Shown one piece after another: positions 12,424 to 23,910 of a stretch of 64,000 bases of DNA (the stretch's first letter is position 1; the number at the start of each line of letters is the position of its first letter). Both the position numbers and the translations under genes were made by a program. A model generated the notes under the pieces. The model did not search any database. It was not told where the DNA came from and worked only from the letters and a program-made list of their open reading frames with translations. Origin of the DNA: Hymenopellis radicata (lineage: Eukaryota > Basidiomycota > Agaricomycetes > Agaricales > Physalacriaceae); the NCBI GenBank assembly GCA_015501595.1, contig JADNRX010000139.1, positions 1-64,000 of the forward strand. The letters are read 5' to 3'.

Positions 12424-13227
12424 ATTCGCGATCGTGTTGTTATAGGCGTGGTTGATTTATGATTATCGTATAACGTAGCTTTGTTGTATTCTAGATTTTG
12501 TATCACTAAATTGTATGAGGAGTCCGAAAAATCCCTCTGCGACTAACAATGGACCCGGGGGGGGGGGGGGGGGCTCTTTGTGATTTCTGGGAGAACTAGT
12601 CTAAGTGACTGCTCCTACGATATGGTTGGACTATCCCTTCAGGACCATTCGACTACTCGTGCAGTAGCATTCACCGGCCACTGCTACTACTTAGGTACGA
12701 CCGTCTGCTGTCTACATGTAACAAAATCCCGTGAAGGGCTCTTCTGAGACTTGAAGGGGTATTCCAATGCTCCTTTATCACTCACAGCATGCTTGCCGTT
12801 CACTTACAAGTTCTCCCCCGGCCAGGCAGAATCGTATCCGCCTCGAAAGCTCCTGTATGCTCATTTCGCCCTTCACATCTATTCTTTTGCTCCTGAGTTC
12901 AATTAGGCCTCAAGTTCAAGACTATCCACCGCTTAGTATTAGTATAACTGCCTCTCACTGCACTTGCACGACCAACCCTCTATCCACTACTCCTTTGACC
13001 TTTTCAAAAGGTCATAAAGGAGAGCGTGCAATGGAAAGGCGGCAAGAAGAGTATTGATACTCTTGGCATGATCCTGAGGGAAGGCAAGGCACTGTGAAGG
13101 AGCAGTCGACTCCGGGACCCGGGCCGAGCCAGGATGGCTCGCGTCTTTCCTTTTAGGCATTTCGTTCATGGCTTCTTTTATGCTTCTTTCATAGTCAACA
13201 ACCTTTTCTTTCTTTCCTCCAACCATC
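12424..13227. other. intergenic with a 17-base G run
   Basis: It holds the 3' flank of the WD40 gene, an uninterrupted run of 17 G at 12557-12573 and, near 13180-13227, a pyrimidine-rich stretch typical of a fungal 5' leader in front of gene X. I see no gene in between. Confidence 0.6.
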
Positions 13228-14963
13228 ATGGCCATCGACCAAACGCCTCCCGACATTGTCCAGCCCACGTCCGCTGACCTGAGAAACATCCGACGCAGGA
13301 GAAAGTGCACCCGATTGGGCTCAGGCGCCACAGGTCAGCGACAGGCCAAAGTATGATGGTCGTCAACGAGGACGAGGACGCGGACGTGGCCGTGGCCGTG
13401 GTGGAATGAACAACGCGTCGCGTAATTGGGAGTCCAACGGACCGCGCAAGGAGTGGCACGAGGAGTGGAAGGATCTCGAGGACTATATCCATCCAGGAGG
13501 CTATAATCCGTATGATTTGTCTCTAATATTTTCTGAGAAATGGCTGATGGTATCGCTAGGAACACACCTGTAACGGATCGCGTCCGCTCTGCAGCTATGG
13601 ACTTTGCGAGGAACCGTATCTGGCCCGTGAACTTGATTCGAATGCCTCTCTGACTGTTCGTGAACAGTGGGACCAAGTACGCTTCTGTATACATTTATAC
13701 GTTCCTTTCTTATTCAAGATTAGTTTCAAATCTTCATCGGCCTCATCATGAATATGCCCATCTGGAACAAAGTGGTTGAAGGCGCGCCCGAAGATCAAGA
13801 CGATGGCGCAGACTTTTCTGATGAGGAGATGAATGTCATTAGGCGCGATGACTTTCGCGGCCAGAATCTCAAGAAACCGCTCAAACCTCGCCCTCCTTAC
13901 GCGAACTATGCCAAAGCCCCTACCGTCGTCCATTCCGACGAGGAAATCCAGGATCTGTTGCAAAGTGCCGATGCTGAAAAGAATGAGAAGCTCTTTGATT
14001 TTTGCGACAATCCCGAGAAGATGGTCACCATTTTCCTTTCCTCGTACATAATTGACCAAGGCCTCATCTAGTATGTATCTTTCTGTTTCTCGCCTCTCCT
14101 TCCCCTCAACGATTTCTGTCAGTTCCGATCGCTTCTTGTTTACGATTCCTCGACTGGTCCGCTTCTTCCTAAACTACTTGCTCAAAAACGACGTATTGGA
14201 CGGTAGAGCGGACGAATTGAAAAACTCGCTCAAAGTCGCGGACCTTGCGATTGTTGAACTTCTCCAGACTTCCAAGATTGCAAAGGCCCTCCCTGACGCT
14301 CTCAATAACGCACTCTCGGCTTCTTTCTCGTCCAAAGTCGCGCCGGAAGAGGACGCGTTTACTAAATCCCTCCGGGAGCAAGGAGTCGAATTTGTTAGCA
14401 TCGATGTAGAGATTGCTGCTGTGGAGGATAATGTCGATGCAGAGGACGATGGATGGGGCGTTCCAACGACGGATTGGAAACTTCCCAGGAGAAGACCCTT
14501 TCTACCCTGCTTGGAGCGACAGCTCCCGTTCTCGCCATCACTCATACCACTGGCGTCGTCGAAAGCTCTACCCGGCGCGTCACGGCTATTGTTCATCCCG
14601 CTGATGCGGCGTCGTCAGAGCTTGCGAGCAAGTTTTCCAAGGTTGTCCTCAGTCCGTGGCCCGACGCCCGAGTGAATCATCCCGTCATTGAGGAGACTTC
14701 CAAAGGACATGTTCTGGCAGAAGACGAGGGCTCGGCGCCGGGTGCCCATAACCCGTGGAAAGATGATATCGTGATGCTAGTGGAGATGAGACTGCAGCGG
14801 TATTAAAGGTGGGCATGGGACTGGGGGTACGTTTGTCCAGATGGTCCGCCGTGGTGGCGACGAAGGGGAGGAGAGGTTGTGGTATATGAGCAAGCTCCTG
14901 GCGACGTTGCCGAGCTATTATATGTTGTCTGATGAGGTGGTTGAGCCGCACCCCGATTTTTGA
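13228..14963 (+). pseudogene. gene X, copy 1: conserved protein of unknown function, frameshifted
   Basis: I do not recognise this protein. From the start (MAIDQTPPDIV) it has an Arg-Gly run (RGRGRGRGRGRGG), then WHEEWKDLEDYIHPGGYNP, PIWNKVVEGAPEDQDDG, a helical middle (RLVRFFLNYLLKNDVLDG), an acidic linker and a C-terminal part (THTTGVVESSTRRV, HNPWKDDIVML, TLPSYYMLSDEVVEPHPDF). Introns fit at about 13502-13558, 13678-13731 and 14069-14119. A base is missing near 14489 compared with copy 2 (CCCAGGAG against CCCGAGGAG). Another frame change lies near 14830, unless a very short intron (about 41 bp) is used there. Partial copies precede F1c and F1f, so X travels with F1. Confidence 0.6.
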
Positions 14964-15169
14964 GTTGAATCTTTGTACCTCTGTATCTGTTGTTTTGATC
15001 TTGTTGTCGAAATCCTTCTGTATCTGTAGAACAGTTCTCATGGGAGCAAGGGTGAACTCGAGCCAAGCCTCAATGTATAAAGTTTCATTGCATGTGAGTA
15101 GTACAACGTTGCGGAGCGTTACGTATAGTAGTCGATCACCAAAGTGTTTCTTCTAAACCACCATCTTCA

Positions 15170-15341
15170 AGTTTAGCCGCGTCCTTGGGCTCTCCGACGT
15201 GCCCACCAAAGTCGTTTATCAGTGCGAGAAGTCTTGATATCTTGTAGGTCATCCAGGTGCGTATTGACGCCTTCTCGAAAACGCGTTCTTACCTTTTCTT
15301 AGCGGGCACTTTTCTAGTTTTCAAATCAGTCTGCCGTCGAC
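15170..15341 (+). promoter_or_regulatory. conserved F1 leader with a predicted 5'-UTR intron
   Basis: This block recurs before F1b, F1c, F1d, F1e and F1f. It contains GGGCTCTCCGACGTGCCCAC and then a GT-AG segment fitting an intron: here 15257-15302 (GTGCGTATT to TTTTCTTAG, 46 bp, with CTTAC as possible branch site). The start codon follows about 40 bp later. The other copies place the intron at 23827-23872, 39076-39121, 41981-42027 and 44635-44680. Confidence 0.6.
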
Positions 15342-17070
15342 ATGCCGCAGACTGTGTCCCAATGCACCAATTGTGGTGCTTTCGCCAGACGGAGTCTCCA
15401 TTACGAAGAGGAATACCAGAGCTCTGTGCTTCTTGAGCGACTCCGTACCTCGAATTTCCCAGCGACGGACGAGGAGATCTCGCACATCCGACACACCATC
15501 TTATCCACTGTCTCCGACGACATATCATCCATTGATTCCAAAGTCGCATCCCTTCACGAAGTCATCACGTCGATGGAGGAAGAGCGAGAGAGGTTGATAA
15601 ACGTCCAGAAGAAGTACAGCAACCTCGTTTCCTTGCATCGCGCTCTCCCCTCGGAAATCTGGTCCAAAATATTCCTGTACACGCTTGATCTAGCGCCCCT
15701 GATTCGAACGCACTTGACGCGTCTGGGTCGATATGGAAGCTCAGCCACGTCTGCCAGAGATGGCGCAACATCGCTTTATCCCTCCGTTCCTTTTGGTCGA
15801 CTATGAATCTTCGTTTTCCGGAAGCGGCGCAGCATGAAGGAGATGTGCAGCGCTTGGAGACAGTTATTCAGCGTTCTCGCCAAGGATTATGGACGTATCT
15901 CTAATCGACGAAGATGGCAGACCTCGAACTCTGATATCTTAAACCGCATGCTCGAAATCGTCCTTGCAGAATCGTACCGGTGGCGGGAATTATATTTATC
16001 AGATTACCAAGGGAGTTTTATATGCTCTACGCGCCACTCCATAATCGGCTTCCTCGCCTTGAGTCGTTGGCCCTTTCTTGCTCCGCTCAGAGCCGGAGGA
16101 ACAATCAGTGTCTGTCTTCAAGATTGTCCTCGTCTTACGAAATTGACTCTTGGTGAGGAACTCCACTGTCGTCGAACTTCCGTGGGACCAAATCACGGAG
16201 CTAAACCTTTCTTGGCTGGACCTCGATGAAGATGACGAGGAGGGGCGCAGAGCATGCATGCGTCTGATTGGACTGTGTCCATCGCTTGAGACCCTCGCTC
16301 TACCTTCCTGGGATTCGGAAGACGACGAGGGCGAATCACCGTACACCCCGATCACCTGCTCAAATGTGCGCGAGCTCCATTCCCATCGGTGCCCGTTATC
16401 GAAGCTCTCACGCTTCCTCGTCTACGGGAGGCCTCTCTTTATCCTGACCCTACTTACGATATCCTGTATTCATTCAAAGAATTACTCATTCGCTCCAGTT
16501 GTTTGAGCGCTCTCACCAGCCTCTCGCTTGGCCATGTGCCACTTGCCTCACCGGATTGTACCATCCACTCTATCCTTTCCCAGACACATAGTCTTCGCCT
16601 TACTCGACCTAGCAGTATCCATGCAGGATTACGACGATCAGACGGATGCTAGCGACCGTGACCAAATAGTGGCGATCGTGAAATCCCTGGAGGTCGTACC
16701 GACCGAAACTGTCACATTCCTCCCCCTCCTTTCGTCTCTCAACATTCGGGTGTCTAGACACTGTGACCCATCGAACCTACATTATTTTGGGCCTGTTGGC
16801 AGTTTTGCTTCCACGCTCAAGGCCGCTGGAAAGGGGACGATATGGTTGGACTGGCAAGGCTTAGGACATGCCACTTTGCTGTGCAGGCACGGCATCTGCA
16901 TCACATCGTATATCGCGATATGGGAGTTTCGTCCACATATCTTCAATGAGGCGGAAAGGTTTATCTTTCAATGGACTGATTGACGATGGGATGGACCTCG
17001 CTATCCGGGTCACGTCGGATTTGACTGAAAACGTTGGGGCAATAACGTGGTTTTCGCAGTGCGCAGTTGA
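15342..17070 (+). pseudogene. F-box family 1 (F1b), multiply frameshifted
   Basis: The first 115 codons are in frame (MPQTVSQCTNCGAF, NFPATDEEISHIRHTIL, coiled coil, ALPSEIWSKIFLYTL). A frameshift near 15690 follows and at least four more after it. The LRR-like tail is recognisable in three frames up to the normal stop at 17068-17070. It sits between gene X copy 1 and the F2 promoter stub, so it belongs to a truncated X-F1-F2 unit. Confidence 0.85.
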
Positions 17071-17599
17071 ATTGTGCGTTTCGGGAACTTAACTCCGCTC
17101 ATTGAAGGTAGAGATCTTTTCATGTATGGAAGAATCTTTCTGACTCTGTGCGGACAGCAGTTTTTCTACGTCTTCAATCGGGCTTTTGGAACTTGGAAGT
17201 CCTCTAACCGGGACATGCACCGGCAATGTGAACCTGTTCCTTCTCAACATGAAGGATACCAGGCCTGTTCGTATCACATATTGTCCGCTCCAGCTTGAAT
17301 TGTCTACATGATTATGATTCTGCGATACAATACAATGAAGCACTTTCTCCGAGAGACGAGGGAGCCGCAGCTTTGAAAGACGATTGAGGTTTACTTCTGC
17401 AGTTCCGGTCCAAGATCAACAGGCCTCATGTCAAGGTGGTCTGGTTCGACCGGTACGCCAATTTGAAGTCTTTCTACTCTTCACACTGTTTTTCCTTGAA
17501 CCTATTACTTTCGACGGATAAGTTAGAACGACTTTAAATACAGAATGGTTACAGAATTGTTCGGACTTGACTCGCCGGCCACGTGCTATCGTTATTTCT

Positions 17600-17766
17600 T
17601 ACTTTCGACCATCATGTTGGAAACCGCTTTCTGACGCGTTCCGCATCGAATACACCTTGAACACCTTGCAACTGTAACCAGTTTAGCTCGATGTACGTGG
17701 CCCCTTAGCTTGAACGCGTCCATTTCTAATCCTAGCTTCAGACACGTCGCTTGCTCTTCGCCATTC
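17600..17766 (+). promoter_or_regulatory. orphan F2 promoter stub
   Basis: The sequence follows the F2 upstream block (ATCATGTTGGAAACCGCTTTC through CACGTCGCTTGCTCTTCGCC) and stops matching at about 17766, a few bases before the F2 start codon would come. Unrelated DNA follows. It is a duplication or deletion breakpoint in an X-F1-F2 unit. Confidence 0.7.
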
Positions 17767-18094
17767 CGTAGGGTATGCGCAGGTGTGTTGTTCGCGTTCC
17801 CCCTTTGCCTTATGGAACTGACTGGATGCAGCGTTATCTCTTTTATCGTATTGTCTACCCCCACCTACGCAAACCGTCTGGCCGTCTCTGCTGCATATGG
17901 GGATACACGAAGCTGGCTTACTCGTCCTCTGTCATCCACGCTTCCTTCAACCGCCTTGTTCTTCTACATGGATCTCTACGCACGGTAGAGCCTCGGTTTC
18001 ACATCGAGCGCGTTTTTCTGTTAAGGCGGCTATTTCACTTTTACGTCCATGAAGAGCCAGTTGAAGATTCGTATAAGAAAAGTCAGGGAACTCG
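17767..18094. other. block of duplicated DNA, no intact gene
   Basis: Its right part matches 7750-7900 (shared TTACGTCCATGAAGAGCCAG). Open frames of 90-136 codons cross it, but none has recognisable motifs or survives comparison with the other copy. Confidence 0.5.
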
Positions 18095-18780
18095 AGTGGT
18101 GGCTACGATGGCATTGGAATGTATGACAGATATTAGAGAAGGTCGGGGTTCCGTCATGAACCGCACGAGAGGTGCTTCACTCTGAGTTTTTCTATTCATC
18201 TTCAACTAATGATTTTTCTCACAGATGTCATCAACACAATGATTTTCTCTCCGTATGCTGGTGGGCCCATCACCATCGACCACGTAAATATCGTCAAGGC
18301 GTATTCTGCCTCGCCTAGTATGCTGGAAGAGGGCATACACTGTTAGAACCTGGCGGTCCTGTCTGGGTACCTCTTTCACTTACCGTCTCTATGCGCGCGC
18401 TTAAGTGTCGTAGTGCATAATCACCTCGATATGCACCCTCAACTCGCCGTTGCGCGCGCTGATGGCGCTCTGAGCACTACGAACATGCTGCGCTCTACCC
18501 GTCGCGGAGGCTCTGTTCCCTTCTGGATTCACAAGATCTATCAACTCGACTACAGCCGCAAGACAGGGGAGTTTCGCATGTTGGAGTGATCCTTGCCTAC
18601 GGAGCTTGGCGCCGTCGAGCAAGACGGGGGCATGGCCCCGGGAAGTGGGGTGCAGCGCGTGGCGTGGAATGTGGGAAATGGGTGGGCTGTGCGGGGATGT
18701 TGGCGAGCGCGACGGGGAGCGGATTGTGTCGGGTGGATGAAGGATAAGTTCTATGGATGTTGAGAGGTTGAGAGGAGGTA
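18095..18780 (+). pseudogene. 3' fragment of the Sfc6/Tfc6-like WD40 gene
   Basis: This closely matches 11690-12410, from the GGCTACGATGG.ATGGAATG segment through both introns to the last exon. A small deletion and frame changes, for example at 18590 and near 18730, remove the C-terminus. The 5' half of the gene is absent. It complements the 5' fragment at 7395-7725, as if one duplicated copy had been split. Confidence 0.8.
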
Positions 18781-19133
18781 TAGTGTCTCCTTCATACCAC
18801 TTTGTTAACATCACATCTGCTTGACTGGTAGAGCACGCTCGCCTGCTCGACATGGCTCATCCGGTCCAGAAAAACGGCGCGCTCCCAGCCCCCTCGACAT
18901 CGAGAGACCAAACACTCCCGTCGTCCCCCGTATCGCCACTGCCGCTTTTGTTCGCTGCTTTAGACGAAGGACGATGGATGGATGGCGTCACAACCGGACC
19001 AGACCTCGATATAGATTGCCGCATAGCTGTATGTGGCTACTGAGACTTGACCATGTCTCTCAATGTCTGTGCGCAGGTGACTCAAGTTTTATCGGACACC
19101 TCGACTGATCCCTCCGACTTCATCATTTCTACC
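18781..19133. other. duplicated upstream block of F3b
   Basis: It matches about 7975-8570. It contains the same possible exon start (MAHPVQKN, APSTSR) and then degenerates. I see no intact gene. Confidence 0.5.
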
Positions 19134-20261
19134 ATGGCATTCAGTTCACCACCATTAAGAACTTCATAAAAAAGATCATCCGTCGTCGGCGCCCATTCAG
19201 GTTTTTACCGCAAGAGATCTTGGACCTTATCATTTCCTCTCTCAGCGATGATAAAGCCTCCCTCTTATCGTGTGCATTGGTTCATCCCACTTGGACTAGC
19301 ATCAGCCGTTATCATCTCCGACCTCGTACTCTTGTCGTCCGCTCTCCATCCCGTGCTCAGGAGCTCACAGAGCTCCTGCGTTCATCGCATGAGACGTTTT
19401 CCTCGTCCATCACCGGCATTAAGCTCCTCGGCTCCTTACCTTTCAACGAGTTCTCCAGGATCATCACATCTCCCAGTGCGATATCCTACAGCGAACTGCT
19501 GCATGTCCTTGAAGCCAAGGGAATCACGCTTCGCTCAGGCGCCGTCGTGAATGATTCATCTCTCGTCCGACTCCTGGTGCATTATTTCCCAGATCTTACC
19601 ATCCTCAAAGTTTGTGCATCCTCTCAGCATATTACGAGCTGTATGCGTGCACTTTCTGGCGTTTTTCCGCGCCTCGCCGAGCTCACTATTGAGCTCAATG
19701 ATTCGGGTGGATTGGATACATCGGACGTAGCGCTGCTATCTGGGTTGCGACTGGCTAAGCCATGCTTGCGCACGCTGCGCGTGGTCGCGTGGAAGAATAG
19801 CGAGCTTGTGCGCTGGTTTGGGGACAACATCGTGGGGACACTAGAGTGCTTGGAGCTGAAGAGCACCAGCATGTATTCAGTGTGGTCGACAAGTCGTGCT
19901 GGGGAGGCGATTACGTTAATTCAAAGGAATAAGGAAACATTGAGAGACCTCAGGCTGACTTTTATGAAGTTCGATGGTTAGTGCCTCTTTTGTTTCCTTC
20001 TTGCGGCAATGGGCTCACGTTTTGTGTGTTTAGCGGCATTCGATTTATCGGGTTTAGTGCACTTGCAGAACCTCGAAGTTAGCGAGTGGGCTGCGTGGAA
20101 CTGAGTTGGTGTTGAGGGGATGGAGGCTCCCGAGGTCGTTGAAGACGGTATATGTACGGGATGCGTTTCGTGTGTTTCGTGTGCAATGTGGGTGTCCGGT
20201 TGGGTTTGATTCAGAGATACTTTTTGAGGGTGCGAGTCTGCAAGGGTTGCTTGGGAGCTAA
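19134..20261 (+). pseudogene. F-box family 3 (F3b), start and last exon frameshifted
   Basis: The F-box-like segment (FLPQEILDLIISSLSDDKAS, HPTWTSISRY) and the LRR-like body are open from about 19200 to 19978. At the start, 8 extra bases after ATGGCATTC cause an early stop compared with F3a. The intron (GTTAGTGCC to GTGTGTTTAG) is kept, but an extra base in the last exon (GAAGTTAGCGAG against GAAGTTGCGAG) leads to a stop soon after. It still reads through about 255 codons, so a downstream start could in principle yield a shortened protein. Confidence 0.75.
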
Positions 20262-20627
20262 CCTAATGTTCTGTCATTCTACCTTATAACCGTAACTTTT
20301 CAGAACTTCAAACTTCTACTTTTGGCTTCATCTCTGATGGCAAGTAAACAGGCCCGCTAGGTCTTTTGGTAAGTGACCTTGACCAGCATCTGTGGGTCAT
20401 TGTCCAGACGTGTTCTGGAAAATCTGACAATGAAATGCGATGTGCTGAGGGAGCGTTGGTTCTGTTGATGAGGGTTGTCTTTCTTCCACTCGGCGGACTA
20501 GTAGACAGCGAAACGTACGGTATATATAGTAGTAGTGGGATCTATGAACGAGCATCTTTGGAGTCAAAGCGCGTGCCCCTGGCGTAGCCCAGACGAAGGC
20601 TCGTATGACACATTTACATCTTCATTA

Positions 20628-20985
20628 TGGATGAGACAATGGGTGTTCTACTGGGTGTCGAGAAGTCTCGTCCTCACCCCCGGCTTCACCTTCCACCTCA
20701 GTCCATCGTCGTTCATCAACAGCCTGATCCTCGTAGTAGAATCTCTCCCGTTCATCCCTGGGCAACGAGGAAATTAACCAATTTCGAGATACCCAATCAG
20801 TTTCTTTCGCCATCCTTATTTCCTCTGCATCAGAAACGGGAGTCCTGAACCGATGCCTATACATTGTCATTCGGGCCACGCAGCATTCTTCGTATATCGA
20901 CTTGATAGTCCTGTCGCATTGACCGTGGTTCCATCGTCCCTCGAGTGTGTTGTGCTCGGAGAGACATTGAAACTCGGCCTGGCCC
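20628..20985 (-). pseudogene. unidentified coding remnant
   Basis: A minus-strand frame of about 115 codons has protein-like composition (EHNTLEGRWNHGQCDRTIKS, IYEECCVARMTMYRHRFRTP, DWVSRNWLISSLPRDERERF). Upstream it meets a stop in the same frame near 20990, preceded by a possible splice acceptor. It could be a surviving exon or a gene remnant. I do not recognise the family. Confidence 0.3.
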
Positions 20986-21029
20986 AGTCAGATAAGCACG
21001 GGATGCTTGTTGTCGCGCCGAAGTAATGT

Positions 21030-21604
21030 CATTGTTGGAATGGATATCGTGATGAGTAACACCGAAACGACGCAGGTGCCTGCCAAGGGCTATAACACCT
21101 GCGAAACGTCTTCCGCTTCTGCGTGACTGATGTCGACGCCAGGACGGATAGAGGCCATGGTGTCCCCGGGATGAATTCTAGTAAGAGCCCGTCAATGGTA
21201 TCGATGGATGGATGAATGGGGGAGGAGGTGGACATGTTTATCGTGCGCAGGACCGTAGAACTGGGGATCAATCCGAGGCGTTGCGCCTGGAGAGAGTCTC
21301 GTACGCTCTCTGCTCGGCACGCCGCGCCGCGTCGAAGCGTACCCAGTGGTCAAGCTCCCTAAACCACTGCGGTCCTCGGAGGAAGGCCCGTGCTTAGCAG
21401 AGCCGTACCTATCGATGTATTGCACAAGATTCTGTGGAAGTTGGACTCGAGGTCCATGCTCCACGGCTTGTAGCGCCAGTCGCCGAATCGACGGTCTGCA
21501 AGTTTACATATGAACCTCTCTGGCAGGCCAGCTACCCGCTCTATAGACTCCACCAAAAGACACACTGAGTTTGTGAAAGGCTGGAACGAGCGGATGATCC
21601 GCAC
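21030..21604 (-). pseudogene. unidentified frameshifted remnant
   Basis: Overlapping minus-strand frames (WSMDLESNFHRILCNTSIGT, and further on INMSTSSPIHPSIDTIDGLL) suggest an old gene with frame changes. There is no recognisable domain. Confidence 0.2.
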
Positions 21605-22876
21605 GTCGGCGGGCTTTTTTGCTATGTTGGAGTGACAACTGCAAGGTTGTGTCCGACTGGTAGAGATTCCGAGGAGATCTTCTGTGGTTGAGAAAACGTT
21701 AGAAGTAATTCAGACAGTGCGGTTTACTCAAGCCAGGTACTATGTACAGGAAGTTGCGAGCGCGGCGTCAGTGTGATAAAGTGAGAAGCACAGCTTGATA
21801 ATCTATGAATTCTGCCCGCGAGATTCACATAGACCGATCGTGAATGCTTTAAGATGTAGGTAGTGAGTCTGACGGTGATTGCCTAAACGGGATGCAACCA
21901 ATCGGGGAAGCGGGATTTCGTCGGTTCCGTTTCCTTCTTTACTATCACCACCCATGTCCAACGCTACGCCCTCGCCGCTGCGCATAAAATTCCCCGGCCA
22001 CCGCAGACCCCAAGTGGACGGGATAAGAGTACGCTTTATAAGTCGCGTCAGCGTTGCTACTTCCTGAACACCGGCTCAGCTGCTCTGTATGATGGCTTCA
22101 ACGATGCTCTGAGTCGTTGGCACTGGCGGAGATTTTAGCGCGTTACGGGATGGTAATATGTAGCCCATGCCGCGTAACATGCTGGATCATAGAGCTACCG
22201 CATATCGTTCGAGCAATGCCATGACCGGTCGACCTTTTAGGGTATTTTGAGGTGTGTTGTACGCGTTCAACTGCTCACATAGTGCTCACACTAGGCCGCG
22301 TTCCTCGCAGTCACCGCGAGACGTTATTCCCTAGACGTGAAGACACGAAGCACTACCCCCTCGTTCCCCATACTATAGTGTTGCTGAAGGATATCGGGCA
22401 CACCTTTTACGGCGTCACAGCTGGACCAGCTCTCATGCCATCACGGCGATAGGTTAAATGTCGGCGTGACTGTATGTGCCCCGACGGTCGACGATTAAGG
22501 ACGAGGAGCCACGTTTGCGTTCACTGTATAACACGAACACGCGCGGGTGATGGACTTGTCGTCCACTCTAACTAAGGTCGGGTTCGTGGCGAAGAATCTA
22601 AAGGAGAGCTGCCGATTTCTGAGACGCGCACGTTTCGGACCTTTGAAGGTATGAGTGCTTTTCATCCATGATGTATTGTTCTGAAGGCCCTCTTAGGTTT
22701 GGGTCTAGGTTTGACTCATAGATGCTGGTCTTGGGGACATCAATCGTGTAATCACCGACGAACACTCGACGTAGGACTGCTGAAACTTTCTCAAAGCCGC
22801 GGTAGCCCCTCCTTTCAACTTCTTTGCTCCGATCTAGGTTCTGGAGGCGGCGCGCGCGGTAGCCCAACGGTAGCCC

Positions 22877-23514
22877 CCTGCAAAGGCCCTCCCTGAGGCT
22901 CTCCATAACGCACTCTCGGCTTCGTCACGGTTCTCGTCCAAACTTGTCACGCCGGAAGAGGACACGTTTACTGAATCCCTCCAGGTGCAGGGTGTCGAAT
23001 TTTTTTCTGTGAAGGATGCTGTGGAGGATAATGCCGATGCAGAGGACGGTGGATGGCGGATTGGAAACTTCCCGAGGAGAAGACCCTTTCTACGTTGCTA
23101 GCTCCCATTCTCACTGTCACTCATGTCGAAAGCTCTACGAGGCGCGTCGCGGCCTTTGTTCCTCACGCGGCGGCGGCCTCAGAACTCCCGAGCAAGTTTT
23201 CGAAGGTTGTCCTCACTCCGTGGCCCGACGGGTGAATCATCCCGTCATTGAAAAGGGCACGTTCTGGCAGAAGACGAGGGCTCGGCGCCGGGTGCCCATA
23301 ACCCGTGGAAAGATGATATCGTGATCCTAGTGGAGGATGAGACTGCAGCGGTATTAAAGGTGGGCATGGGACTGGGGGTACGTTTGTCCAGATGGTCCTC
23401 CGTGGTGGCGACGACGGGGAGGAGAGGTTGTGGTATATGAACAAGCACCTGGCGACGTTGCCGAGCTATTATATGTTGTCTGATGAGGTGGTTGAGCCGC
23501 ACCCCGATTTTTGA
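22877..23514 (+). pseudogene. gene X, copy 2, C-terminal part
   Basis: Similarity to gene X copy 1 starts abruptly at about 22877 (TGCAAAGGCCCTCCCTGA) and runs to the stop at 23512-23514. The frame around LPEEKTLSTLL is intact here where copy 1 has lost a base, but the tail has the same frame problem before TLPSYYMLSDE. The N-terminal two thirds are missing. It lies directly before F1c. Confidence 0.75.
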
Positions 23515-23719
23515 GTTGATCTATATACTGTAGTAATCTGTTCTTTTGATCTTGTTGTCTAAATCCTTCTGTATCTGTAGAGCAGTTCTCATGGGGCGCA
23601 AGGGTGAACGTGAACTCGAGCTAAGCCTCAATGTATAAAGTTCATTGTATGTTGATTGTATGTCATTGTGAGTAGGTAAATAGCAAGTTACGTACTAGTA
23701 GCCGATCACCAAAGTGTTT

Positions 23720-23910
23720 CTTCTAAACCACCATCTTCAAGTTTAGCCGCGTCCTTGGGCTCTCCGACGTGCCCACCAAAGTCATTTAACAGTGCGAGAA
23801 GTTTTGATATCTTGTAGGTCATCCAGGTGCGTATTGACGCCTTCTCGAAAACGCGTTCTTACCTTTTCTTAGCGGGCACTTTTCTAGCTTCAAATCAGTC
23901 TGCATTCGGC
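23720..23910 (+). promoter_or_regulatory. F1 leader with predicted 5'-UTR intron (F1c)
   Basis: Same block as at 15170-15341. The predicted intron is 23827-23872. Confidence 0.55.

Larger units (their letters stand above)
20262..22876. other. gene-poor mosaic with short coding remnants
   Basis: This stretch holds no intact gene that I can support. About 21860-21900 repeats a short piece found just before the WD40 gene (GGTGATTGCCTAAA.GGG). Two minus-strand remnants are listed separately. Confidence 0.5.
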
